Source of the DNA: Melitaea cinxia
Lineage: Eukaryota > Arthropoda > Insecta > Lepidoptera > Nymphalidae
Direction of reading: 5' to 3'
Assembly: GCF_905220565.1 (NCBI RefSeq)
Contig: NC_059423.1
Span: 6,444,001 to 6,508,000 of the forward strand
Length of the DNA stretch: 64,000 bases
The first letter of the stretch is position 1; each line of letters starts with the position of its first letter. Under the pieces are notes generated by a model, which saw nothing but the letters and a program-made list of their open reading frames with translations, did not search any database and was not told where the DNA came from. A program made the translations under genes and the position numbers. Of the stretch, positions 13,111 to 24,100 are shown piece by piece.

Positions 13111-13464
13111 ACAAAAAAAAATATTGAGCTAGGTACGCAAATCGAAAATAAAAAACATGGTATATATCCCGGTTTTTGAATAATTTTGGCAATATCTTGC
13201 ATGAAGTTCAAATCTTTCTATTCTGTATTAAACTTATTTCTTCATTACAATATGTTTTACTTATTGCACTGCTTCTCAGGTGGTCTGTGCGCCTCATATA
13301 TGGTATGTGGTGACGTGGTACGTCGTGGTATACGTGTTCAACCACCATTACGATGATTGCATTTTTCTCTCGTGTGTTGTTATTGTAATTTTATATCTCG
13401 CGTGACTTGTTTCCGGATATTAATTGTATCTTATTGTTTTTACGTTTAAGAATCTATTTCTGTA

Positions 13465-13560
13465 TCTGATTCAGTCTCTGACATCCACTGCTGGGCTGCT
13501 GGCTTTCGCCATGTAGGAGAAGGTTCGGCTTAACGTACCACGCTGTTCCACTGCGGAATG
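13465..13560 (-). repeat. SINE family C fragment
   Basis: 3' end of the family C SINE in reverse orientation: CCACTGCTGGGCTG, CATGTAGGAGAAGG and TACCACGCTG. Confidence 0.5.
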
Positions 13561-13824
13561 GCAATATAATTTAATACCTATTAAATTATTACCAGGGAAC
13601 GTTCAGAAATGTACTTTCATGTTACTTGTAGCTTAATATTATATTTTAAAGAAATTCTTCTCTGCAGAATTTTCATTTTGAATCGGTAGTTTCAATTTAA
13701 ATCATTATTTTTAAAAACAAATACAATTTTGATATTATAAAATGACGATTCAAATGTGACTTTGAAGCTTACTTGAAAATATTAAATTATAATCTAATTA
13801 GTGTCTGGCAAAAAAAACTGCCGA

Positions 13825-13960
13825 GAGGTGTCTGGAAGTGGTCAGAGCAAGCGCGCTAGCGGTCGCGGGATAGATCCCGGCACATGACAAATATTTATAT
13901 TATACATGTGTGTGTATGTGGTGTTTGTGCTTGTGTTGTTTGTTTTCATACCAACTATGC
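13825..13960 (+). repeat. tRNA-like SINE head fragment
   Basis: It contains AGCAAGCGCGCTAGCGGTCGC and a degraded B box before CCCGGCACATGACAAATATT, matching the join between the tRNA-like head and body in family C. Diverged. Confidence 0.45.
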
Positions 13961-14294
13961 AGGATTTTAAATCCTTTTAAGGGTCGATGAGAGTGAAGCG
14001 CTTATTTATTCATTCTGAAACTTCGTTCCGCCATTTCATTATTATTAATTTCGTAAAAATATGTATTTTTGTTCTGTTCTACAAAATTTGTTCACACAGT
14101 AACGAAAACAAAAAAAATATATACCATATATGCAGTAGTTCGGAACTTATGCGCGTACATACACTTCAGCGATTCATTTTTATTTATATAGAAGAAGAAA
14201 AAAGACTAAGCATAGTAAGAAGGTACATATAACCTGTAGTTAAGAAGTACATTAGCTAACCGATTTTCAAAAGAAGAGGTTCTAAATTCGACTG

Positions 14295-14530
14295 TATTTT
14301 TGAAGTAAAACTTCTTTACGCACGCTCGACTTGGGGAGTAAGCTGGTGAATGTGTGACGAGAGCGTTACGAATATTGTGATCGAGCGAGGGAAACGGAGC
14401 AAGAGTGAGATATGCGAGCACACATTTCTTTATATCTTTCTCTCATAGCCAGTTACGTTTCGTGTATCTAAGACACAGTGCAGACCTATTGTGCAGAAGT
14501 TTTACTTCAGTCGTGTGGTCTAAAGCTCAC
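14295..14530 (+). mobile_element. Short palindrome-ended element (family G)
   Basis: Copies of the near-palindrome GAAGTNNNACTTC lie near both ends (about 14304 and 14494), enclosing CTCGACTTGGGGAGTAAGC, GTGATCGAGCGAGG and GTTTCGTGTATCTAAGAC. Reverse copies occur at 49150-49590, 57000-57140 and 63385-63540. It has no coding capacity and probably belongs to a non-autonomous DNA-element family. Confidence 0.55.
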
Positions 14531-15110
14531 TCGTTTTTTTTTTGTGTTAATGCGTAACTTTTTACTTGCTGTACCGATTTTGATGATTTTTTATTTGAAA
14601 GCTTTTCATGTCAGGTCCCATTTAAATTTTAGCGAGATCTAATCTTCGCGATGTGTGGTTACGGCAATGAAGAATATAGCCACCCTCCCTTTCCGTGGGT
14701 GTCGAAAGAGGCGACTAAGGGATAAACAGTTCCACTACCACCTTGTAACTCAAAAATCCGACCGATGGCGGGATAACCATCCAACTGCTGGCTTTGAAAT
14801 ACACAGGAAGACGGACAGCGGCGTCTTCGGTGTGACAAAGCCAGCCTTGCGGTCACCAACCCGCCTGCCCAGCGTGGTGACTATTGGTAACACACATGAG
14901 TTCACGCCACTTTTGGTGTGAACTAGTGGATGCCTATGTCCAGCAGTGGACTGCGATAGGCTGAAGTGAGTGAAGTAAATCATCGCGAATACTTTTTGAG
15001 TTATAGTTAATATTACATACTTACTTATTTTTTCGACTACGTTTTATTATGTATTTGTCATTTGAATATATCTGAGTTTTTATCGTTTGCGAGCAAATGC
15101 AATTATTATA
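14530..15110 (-). repeat. ACCGACTT-family element split by a family A copy
   Basis: The element reads GCTGTACCGATTTTGATG and TTTTAGCGAGATCTAATC on the left. It resumes at ATCATCGCGAATACTTTTTG on the right after the insertion at about 14651-14976. Confidence 0.6.
14651..14976 (+). mobile_element. Family A copy nested in an ACCGACTT element
   Basis: Nearly full-length family A copy (head GTGGTTACGG paired with TAGCCAC; tail GCGATAGGCTGAAGTGAG). The flanks AATCTTCGCGA and AATCATCGCGA form an imperfect target-site duplication, so family A inserted after the surrounding element. Confidence 0.65.
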
Positions 15111-16402
15111 ATCGTATGTACCGTACACTTTACTTGGTTAACTTAGAAAGTCCGCGCAGACGTTATATTAGCGTTTATGTCCGAAATGACCTTTAAACCT
15201 AAAATAACGAACATTTTGAAATACTGACGAAATGTATATATAGTTAGGTATTTAGGTAGGCTTTGCACTGGCCGGCTTAGGGGTCGTCTAGTCATCACGT
15301 GATGTTTTTAGCAATATCTTAACCCCGTTTAGTGATATGTGGTGAGATTTAAGACTCCCCCGACTCGTATCCAAAATCACGTGCATTTTATTGTGCAAAC
15401 AACTATCTTGAACTTTTCAAAAAATTATTTTTAATTACAGGTATAATCTGATTAAATTTCGAAAAATTAGCATCATGATAAAAATGTCCAAAACTATCCT
15501 AGACGATCTACCTCAGGGTGTTTGTTGGTTGTTTGTTTATACATACCATTATTACAGCCCTCCAAGGGTCACAAGGATGTGCTATTTCGAAATTTTCCCG
15601 AACTACCCTTTAGATCTTCATCATTAATGGACAACCCCTTAGCCTACAAGTTCAATTCCTCCTTGAGGCGTTATATCGATATTTTTTCGTTGTGCTTAGT
15701 AGCACAGATAGATAGTCTCCTACCGTTTCCTTTTACAGCCTAATTATCTTTGAGAATATGACTTTCTTATGGCAAAAGCTAAATATTATAAGTCTGAGAG
15801 TTTGTGAAGATAAATGTAGATATTATTGTAACTCTTTAACGCAAAAACTATTGAACTGATTGTAAAAAAACTTGGCCACTGATCGTGAGATCTACCATAA
15901 TACGTCGGCTATTTATCCCGACATTGGGTGACACTGCGACGCGCTAGCTAGTATATAATATATTATAGATAAATCGCTAATTAAAATTTAAATGTAACAT
16001 AACATACCAATCAAAAAACTCAAAACCCATACAATTTTTTATAGTGTACACATAAGTGCGAGTCACATTCTTTGCCATTAATAATGTTATTAAGAAATAT
16101 GTAATAGTTAATATAACGTAACTTAACCTACATTTTAAAGATCGTTGTTATATTAAAGCAAATTGGACGAAGGTATTACGATTTCCTCGACGGGTAATGT
16201 ATGGTGCCATTACGTAGTTGCTTATCTAACCACGTAACACTTTTTTTTATAATCTAGGCTAAAAACCATCAAGAAAACGCGGGGGGCATATAAAATGTCA
16301 ATCAACCAGCATAATATTACAGCGGCGATAAAAAAGCGAGTCTAACTAGTTTCTTCGTCCAAACAACACGTTAAAATAAAAATGAGATGGCTTCTCACTT
16401 AC

Positions 16403-16600
16403 CTCAGTAAATGACCGAGATGGCCGCGCGAATGTTTCGAAAATATTTAAAACACCAATGACACGGTAAACATTAAAAACACAACACAATTTTTAAATAA
16501 TACCGATAAAAAGCGTTTGAACTGAAAATTTTTGACAGCTGCCAAATGTTCCCGCCACTTCTTATCAATGCCAATCGAGTCGTTTTTTTTTCTAATTGGG
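16403..16600 (-). promoter_or_regulatory. Possible promoter and non-coding first exon (minus strand)
   Basis: Around 16420-16650 base composition changes: less AT, several CG-rich words (GGCCGCGCG, CGTCGCGATCGTACGCGCG) and a TTCCCGCCA word like an E2F site. On the minus strand GCGCGGCCATCTCGG is followed by a good donor, GAG|GTAAGT, with the intron starting at 16402. No family repeat is recognised here. I infer a transcription start with an untranslated first exon whose coding exons lie further left, possibly outside the window. No coding exon was found to join to it. Confidence 0.3.
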
Positions 16601-16649
16601 TCTTTTTTCACGTCGCGATCGTACGCGCGACTATCTTTACGTCGCTCCG

Positions 16650-17640
16650 CTGACTAACTACTTGACCACTTTCGAATCTTGCGCCGCATAAATGCAGTGT
16701 ACAATTAACTTCAGAAAGCGTGTAAATAATTTATTTATATTGGAATAGAGTTTAAAATCGCTTACATGTTTGAATCACTGTGTAAAAGATTTGAAATTGA
16801 GTTTCAAAGTAACGTGTGGTCTACACTTAAGAAGAGACTCTTTACTGTACTGCATAGGATATATTGTTTTATAAAAACGCATTGTACTAGATGATTATTC
16901 GAAGAAATATTTGCGTTACGCATGCCATATGCCAATCTAGCACCATGGATTGTGTGGTAATTTTTAACTACAAATTCTTGTAGTACCTCTGTTTCTTAAA
17001 TGAATATTAAGTTTTACTTCCTATAGTAGAAAATAAAATAGGTATTCTCCATTCTCTTAATTTATAAGTCTGTTAAGGAATAGTGGACTTAAACTAAAAC
17101 TACCCTTCGAACTAAACAAAAAATTACATAACTTTAGCAGCTGATCTGTCGCAGCTGAAATGAAAATTAAATGAGAAAGCTAGCGTTTTTATTAAATGTG
17201 ATGTTGAAATTACACACCTCGTAATTTTAAATTTGTATTTTTATCTGCTTCGGGTTGCTACTTCTGTTTTTTTTTAACTTTTTTTCAAAACCGTGTTAAC
17301 AGCGCATATTTTTAAATAGTTAAGAATAATTTTTATCTTAAAAATCTGTTATTAAATCGCTTTCATTTATTAAACGTGTAGATTTTTGTTTTTGTCATTT
17401 TTAATGTTATTAAATTGTACATCGTATAGCTTTTAACTGTGTCAGTTAAACATAAATATTTACGCATACGCGTATGTGGGATGGAGAAGGCACACTGGAG
17501 ACTGTCGAGTGTTGGCCATTACTCTTAACAGTACGATAAGTTATTAATGTACATAATACGTATTGTACATGGATGTACGTACTGCGTATTTATAATAATA
17601 GTCATTAATGTTCGAAGATAACACTGAATACTGTGATTTC
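16650..17640. other. AT-rich stretch, nothing recognised
   Basis: There are no long frames, no copies of the window's repeat families and no tRNA-like motifs. It contains homopolymer-rich sequence and a short TACGTAC-rich patch near 17550-17590. Confidence 0.5.
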
Positions 17641-17719
17641 TATTTATGTGTAACAAGCAGAGCCGGATTAACCGTAACGCAAAGTAGATGACTGCCTATG
17701 GGTCCCGTGCAAGAATAAA

Positions 17720-18193
17720 CATAGTGTTCACATTCTCTTACCTTTGCTGGATTATGCTGACATTGCTTATCTTGGCATTACGGAGGAGCAACTTAATAAG
17801 CTTGAGCGCATTCAAAATTTATGGATCCGTTTCATATTTGGCCTACGCAAATATGATCACATCTCTGATTTTCGCAAAAAACTCAAGTGGCTCCCAATTC
17901 GCCTTCGCAGGAATACTCACATACTTACTTTGTTATATTGCATACTATTTAATCCTGCTACTCCTTCTTACCTACGTGAACGTTTTAAGTATCTCAGCGA
18001 GTCTCATGAGCGAAGCCTTCGCTCCAATGATAGTTTACTTCTTAAAATTCCTCCTCACTCCACTAATTTCTATACTAAATCATTTACCGTCCAAGCTGCT
18101 CGGCTTTGGAACTTCCTTCCTTTGCCCATCAGATGCGTTGAATCCCTTCCAATTTTCAAAAAGTCGGTGAAACACTATTTCCTTCAATTTTAA
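17720..18193 (+). pseudogene. 5'-truncated non-LTR retrotransposon: reverse transcriptase C-terminal part
   Basis: An open frame of about 150 codons ends at 18193. It reads as the thumb/C-terminal part of a jockey- or CR1-like LINE polymerase: LDYADIAYLG, EEQLNKLERIQN, IRFIFGLRKYDH, LKWLPIRLRRN, SYLRERF, RSLRSNDSLL, TVQAARLWNFLPLPIR and a final FKKSVKHYFL. The catalytic core, endonuclease and ORF1 are absent, so it cannot be autonomous. The frame has no stop and no visible frameshift, which suggests a fairly recent insertion. The 3' UTR and tail follow to about 18555. An overlapping frame at 17688-18170 is a shadow. Confidence 0.8.
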
Positions 18194-18555
18194 TCCTTCT
18201 ATCTAGTTACATATTATCTACTGTCCCCACTTTGAATCTTATCATAATAATTCATTAACTTTATATACGTCTATGTATGTCTATTACAACTTTACATTTA
18301 TATATGCCATGTACATACATATACTTTATTTTTTTTACATTGTTTATTTGTCTAAATATGTTGTATATGTTTAGGTAAAACTGTACATCTAAACTGTCTA
18401 CATATATACCATTTCCTTTACCCAAAGGTTGCCTGGAAGAGATCGCTCATTAGCGATAAGGCCGCCTTTTGTACTTAACTCCTGTTTTTATTTTTGTAAT
18501 TTTGCTCACTCTTGGTGTACAATAAAGAGTTTTTATTATTATTATTATTATTAGT
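18194..18555 (+). mobile_element. LINE 3' UTR with stem-loop and (ATT)n tail
   Basis: It follows the LINE frame directly. It has the block CCAAAGGTTGCCTGGAAGAG, a perfect 6-bp stem with a 4-nt loop at 18442-18457 (ATCGCT against AGCGAT), then GTGTACAATAAAGAG and a (TTA)n tail. Tails of this family also occur at 10795, 32470, 49221 and 61040. Confidence 0.7.
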
Positions 18556-18597
18556 GTTTTACTGCAGGATAATTTTGAACCCTTTTAAAATTATTTC

Positions 18598-18985
18598 ATG
18601 ATAAGAGATCTCCTGAATTCAGAGCCACCTAGTATCGAGTTTTTAATTAATAATTCGTTGAATGCATCCGGATCCGTAGCCTTATTGTATATCGATAGAT
18701 GCTTTCCTAACGCTCTATCCTTTCGGAAAATCAACTTTTATCAAGTACATGCGCTAGTCAAGCTACACCTATATGCCGCCCCGGATCTACAATTTTTTGG
18801 CAAAAACTTGAGAGTGGTGCCCCTTCCTTCAGCGTTTAAGAAAAAAATGTCAAACTAACAAATGAGTTGTATTTTTTGTCACCATTTGTGAGAATAATGT
18901 AAACAAATAAATAAAATTGGAGTGTCTGTTTGTAATATTAAAATAACCGTTTTTTATTAAATGCATATGGATATGTGTTGGCTGC
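18598..18985 (+). repeat. Repeat mixture with Helitron-like 5' block
   Basis: The 86-codon frame 18598-18858 resembles no host protein I know. After it, TGGAGTGTCTGTTTGTAATA and AAATAACCG match the start of the Helitron at 38728-39023, so this is probably degraded mobile DNA. Confidence 0.4.
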
Positions 18986-19105
18986 GTGGTTACGACAGTA
19001 TAGAATATAGCCACGCGTTCTCTTCCCGTGGGTGTCGTAAGAGGTGGCTAAGGAATAACACAATTCTACTAACACCTTGGAACTTAAAAAGCCGACTGAT
19101 ATGGC
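18985..19105 (+). repeat. Family A head fragment
   Basis: It has GTGGTTACGAC, TAGCCAC, CTCTTCCCGTGGGTGTCGTA and CACCTTGGAACTTAAAAAGC, then leaves the family. Confidence 0.6.
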
Positions 19106-19739
19106 AGTAATAATGATATGTCTGGAACATTATTACCTTTGCTTTGGTTCAATTATTGCGGAATGGGCGGCCTTAAAAAATCAATCAATCAAAATTTTTC
19201 GTAAATCTGTAAGTGGTGGTAAAATGAAACGAGTGTATTCTCGAATTAAGCATATGTTTTACATTATGTCTATATGTTTATTTTAGAGTAGTTGAAAACA
19301 AATCGCAATTTCAAATGAGATCTTCTGATTGAAAAATATGCATAAATAATCGCCTCAACTCACAGTGACACATATCCAAATCTTTTTAAATAAAATATAT
19401 AAGCACAAACGTTTCTGTGTCATAATAACGTTGTTCATATGTCGTATCACCGTCCTTTCTATGTCGTTTACACTGCTTAAGTGTCGTATTGACGTCGCAA
19501 ATGATGTGTATCGACGTCATTTAGGAAGAAGCCGTGCATAGCAATATGTTCGATGGAATATTAGAAATGGCATATGGATAACGTCGAGAAGACTTGGAGC
19601 TCGCCGAGCTCAGGATGGGAACTGTTACCCCTAAAATCTAGAAATTGGGTCAACAAATAGTTTCACTTAATACTGGGGATTGATCTGAACATAGCAGAAA
19701 AGCGTCTAACTCGCACATCTTCTTCTATTGAATTTAAAC

Positions 19740-20070
19740 GTCAAGGTGGCAGAATAAAATACTTGAGTCTAGTCTGTGGCCATTGCTGGGACTTCGGGCA
19801 CTTCGAGTACCTAAATTCTCAGATTGAGAAGGTCATGATGACCTTGATGCTATGAACAGATTGCTACCTAATCCCTAAACCTAGGACAAAAGCTCGTGCT
19901 ATCAATGATACTCTACAAAACACGTTTAGTGTACCGATCGCTTGGATCGGGTGTTCATGACTGTAGAATTAAACTTCAAAGCTTACAGCGGAATGTGGCT
20001 ACTCGCATAATGCAAGGATATCGCACGGTATTGTTGTTCTGACGTAATGAATACGATGGACTATGATCGG
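19740..20070 (+). pseudogene. Decayed non-LTR retrotransposon fragment
   Basis: Short translated pieces resemble the C-terminal part of LINE polymerases (for example LQSLQRNVATRIMQGYRT around 19975-20030, typical of R1-like elements). They are broken by stops and frameshifts, and no tail is recognised. Confidence 0.4.
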
Positions 20071-20752
20071 TTTCGCATTATCTGCTAAAGTAGCTAAGCG
20101 CTTAAACGGCAAGATTAGTAAAGGGCTCTCGTGAAAAAAAGTCAAATAAATAAGCGGTATCAAAGATTATTCAAAAAGTAATTTCAATTAAAATAAAACA
20201 TATTTTGGTACACCAAGTGTAAAGCTATGCGGTATAATACAATGTAAATTGACGAAAAAATAGTCAAGTAAATAGGCATTATTAGATATAAATTGAAATT
20301 TACTTGTGCACAAACTGGTAGTTAGCTTATTTTTTTTTTGTCAATACGGAAATTTAATTAAATGTTGTATTTTTTGTCATTTGCAAATTTTGGGCACAAA
20401 TATACCGATTTTAGTTTGAAACTCTACCGGTTTTTGCACTTTAACGTTCGAGACCACTGTACACCGTACGTACCAGTGATGCAAACTTGGAAGATTTTCC
20501 CCTAAATTAAAGGAAAAGTTGTAGCGGTACAATTTTTTAGGGTATTTTTTTTTGGGAATCTTTAATTCACATTATATTTTTTAATATACAATCTGATTAA
20601 AAATAACAATTCCCTAATTATAAATAGTTAAATATTTGATTTCATACAATTTATATGATATTTGCGTGTATTTTTAATACTAAATTGACAAATAAGAAAG
20701 CTTTTTATTTGTCATTTTAGTTTTATTTATAGTTTTAGTTTGTTTTTTAGTA

Positions 20753-20779
20753 TTTGCGTGTATTAAAAATACACGCAAA
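20753..20779. repeat. Perfect short hairpin upstream of the first ZAD gene
   Basis: TTTGCGTGTATT (20753-20764), a 3-nt loop of AAA, and AATACACGCAAA (20768-20779): a perfect 12-bp stem. A direct copy of the left arm lies at about 20661. It sits about 350 bp upstream of the first gene's start codon. Whether it is regulatory or a mobile-element remnant is unknown. Confidence 0.5.
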
Positions 20780-21131
20780 GTAAATTTATTTACTTATATG
20801 ATATAAATACATACACAATATGAATATTTATATAAAATAAAAAACATATTAAAGGTTAAAAAAAACAAGATCAATTTATTTTCTATTATAAAATCCTTTG
20901 AAAAAAAAATGTAATAAACTAATAAAAAAATAATCTTAATATAATTAAATTACACTTTTGTTAAAAGACTTAGGGAAAAGTTTTTCAATTGGTGGAAACA
21001 CTGGCACGTACTGCGCTGGCAGTTGGCACAGCTGAAAGGCATAAGAACCTCTTTGATAAGAACCTTCGATCAATGTTAATTAATTGTTTATTATTTATAC
21101 TTGATTTATACAATTAACAGTATAATATAAA

Positions 21132-24100
21132 ATGGCCGAAATTTGGAACCTAAACACGTTGTGTCGGTGTTGTCATGCTGATGGAAGTTTTAGTAATTTA
21201 AACTCTCCTTGTGATGTTATGGGATCTAATGAAGTGTGTTCGTATTTATTAAATGATATATTTGGTATACAGGTACATACAAAAACTCATTATTTTTCAA
21301 TTGTAATTTACTACCTACCTACCTAATAATTTAGGAGTAACATTTTAGTTAATACTATGTTCGAATTGTGTAATTATACTGATTTAAATTTATTTCAAAG
21401 ATATGTAAAAAACAAGATTAATATATGATTCAAAAATTAAAATCTTAATCAAATCTATCACTATTAGTAATTACAATTTTAATTGCACCTTTGAAATATA
21501 TTTTTTTTAACTCAAACAGTTGCAATAGATTCCTCTATAGATACATTGTACCTGGAGTTTTATTTTTTTAAATAACAAAAATGCCTCTTAGTACTTATAT
21601 TTAGATATAAATATATTTTGTTACATTCTGGTGTAGTGGTGCACATAGTCTCCTAAAATTCCAGAATTTGTAGGTTCCACTCATGTTCATTGCAGATATT
21701 TGTGTTTGTACAAATATTTGTTTCCTTGGGTATCCTTTAGCGGTGTGGCTACGGCAGTAAAGAATATAGCCACCATCTCTCTTCCCGTGGGTGTTGTAAG
21801 AGACGACTAAGGGATAACACAGTTCCACTACTACCATGGAACTTAAAAGGCTGACTGATGGCAGAATAACCATTCAACTGCTGGCGTTGAAATACACAGG
21901 CCGAAGACAGGCAGCAGCGTCTTTCGTGCAACAAATCCAGCCCTGCGGTCACCAACACGCCTGCCCAGCGTGTGCCATTTTTGGTGTGAACTTGTGGAGG
22001 CCTATGTCCAGTAGTGGACTGAGATAGGCTGAAGTGATTGTGTGTCTTTGTAAGAAATTTTAGAGATTATATTAATCTATGGGACACACCACCCATGAAT
22101 ATTTAATGAAAAGATGTTATCTCCGAACTCACAGTGAATCAGCTTGTTAAATTAACCTGTAACTCTTCTCCTATATGAAAAAAAAAGAGACTTTTTCCCA
22201 GTTGTGAGATGCTGCAGGCTATATCAATTAATCGGATATTAATAAGAACAATGTAATCAAATATTTATCAAATACACCATAATTTTCAGCTACACTCTCC
22301 GTCAATCGAAGTCAGCCATATGATCTGTAATAAATGTATAAAACACTTACAAGATGGTGCTATATTCAAGAAACAGGTTATGGAATGTGAACTAAAGTTT
22401 CAAGAATACTGTAAAAGTGAGTGGAAATAATCATAACCAGCTGAGTTCCACGATAACACCCTCGCAACTTTGTAGAAGTAGTGGCAAAATTTGTGAATTA
22501 GGGGTCATTCAAATATTACGTAAGCAGAATTTCAGTAATTTTAAACCCCCTCTGCTCTCTTGTCACCAAGTAGTAGGGCACAGCAGAAAATCTCCTGCTC
22601 AAAATATGGAGCAGCCTGACTGGGGTAGTACCTCGACCTTACAGAAGATCACAGCTAAATAACTATGTTTTCAAGCAGTGTTGTGTTCCTGTTGGTGTGT
22701 AAGGTGACCAGAGCTCCTGGGGGAACTGGGGATGGGGTCGGCAACGTGCTTGCGATGCTTCTCGTGTTGCAGATATCTATAAGCTTCGGTAATTGCTTAC
22801 CATTAGATGAGCTGTACCCTTGTTTGCCGATCTAGTTAAATTTAAAAAAAAACTGCCTCCGGTGCTTATGGAAACATTGGTATATATTTAATCTATTCAG
22901 AAAAAATAAATGATTATTGCTGACAGAACTTCTTTATAGACCCTTTTCTGTCTTGGATCATTACATTTTTATATAATTAGTTTTAAATACATTATTCAAT
23001 TTTAATTTGTTTTTAGTAAATAAAAGATTTCTAAAACTTTTCACACTATATCTTGAAGTTATTTCATACACTCATGACAGATATTTGTTTAAACGTTGTT
23101 GACGCGAGTTTATAGTGCTTTCTGTTCTACGGATTGTGTTTTCGATTCCCCCTTGACTATGTGTAATATTATTCGATGCATTATTTCTATGTATATTTAT
23201 TAACACGATTTATTAGCGCAACGGTCACAACACTGGCTTGTGGCTGTTGCGCTGTCGGTTGCGGGTTCGATCCCCGCACATGACAAACATTTGTATTGGC
23301 CATTATTTGCCGTGGTCTGGGTGTTTGTGCAGTCCTTGTGGGTCTCCCTACCGTGCCTCGGAGAGCACGTTAAGCCGTCGATCCCGGTGGTTATCATGTA
23401 CCCCTGATAGCGATCGTTGCTCTTAGTAGGGAACATATCTGCCAACTCTCGTTGGAGTAGCGTGGTGGATTAAGCTCTGATCCTTCTCCTACATGGGGCC
23501 TATGACCAGCAGTGGGATTTTAAAGGCAGAAGCGAGTGATATTTATTTTAAAAAAATATACATTTTTACCTATAACGGTCGGCTGTGACCTATAACAAGC
23601 ATTAAGTAGCTTACTATAGGAACAGACGACCGTGTGCATATGCTATAAAATACGTATATATTATTTATTTATTTATTATTTGTTGACACAGGATTTATAT
23701 ACTGCTGAGGGCTGTTACGTTTAAACTGATTAATTTTAATTATTTTTTTTGATGTGTTTACAGATGAATTATTACAATATATGAATATAAAATTAGAAAA
23801 AGATGAAGAGGGTAAGATAAGTTTAATTTTTATAAATACACTACTTTTTGCTCAAGTTTAGCTAGTTAAACTTTTTTCAATGTATACATATATGTAGGAA
23901 TGCCTTAAAAACCCACACACTTGGAACAGGTGAATCTTTGTAAGATCTCTAGGAAGCCTTAAAGGAAACACATTGCAACAAACTGGGACTCCAAAGTTCG
24001 AATAGTGGGTGTAGGTAGTGGGGTAGGTGTAGGAGTGATTTCTGCAATGACAGATCATGGAAGTTACATAATATTGTACAAAGGTGAAACACCATGACCG

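Larger units (their letters stand above)
1..16402. other. Gene-poor, repeat-dense intergenic region
   Basis: No open frame in this stretch resembles a host protein. The longer frames (for example 11963-12338 and 14655-14983) lie inside copies of a repeat that recurs ten or more times in the window. The identified repeats are listed separately; the rest is AT-rich sequence with homopolymer runs in which I see nothing definite. It could be the intron of a gene starting near 16.5 kb on the minus strand. Confidence 0.6.

Noticed and set aside
17688..18170. 160-codon plus-strand frame with many hydrophobic residues
   Set aside because: It overlaps the LINE reverse transcriptase frame (17744-18193) in another frame; the latter has recognisable motifs.
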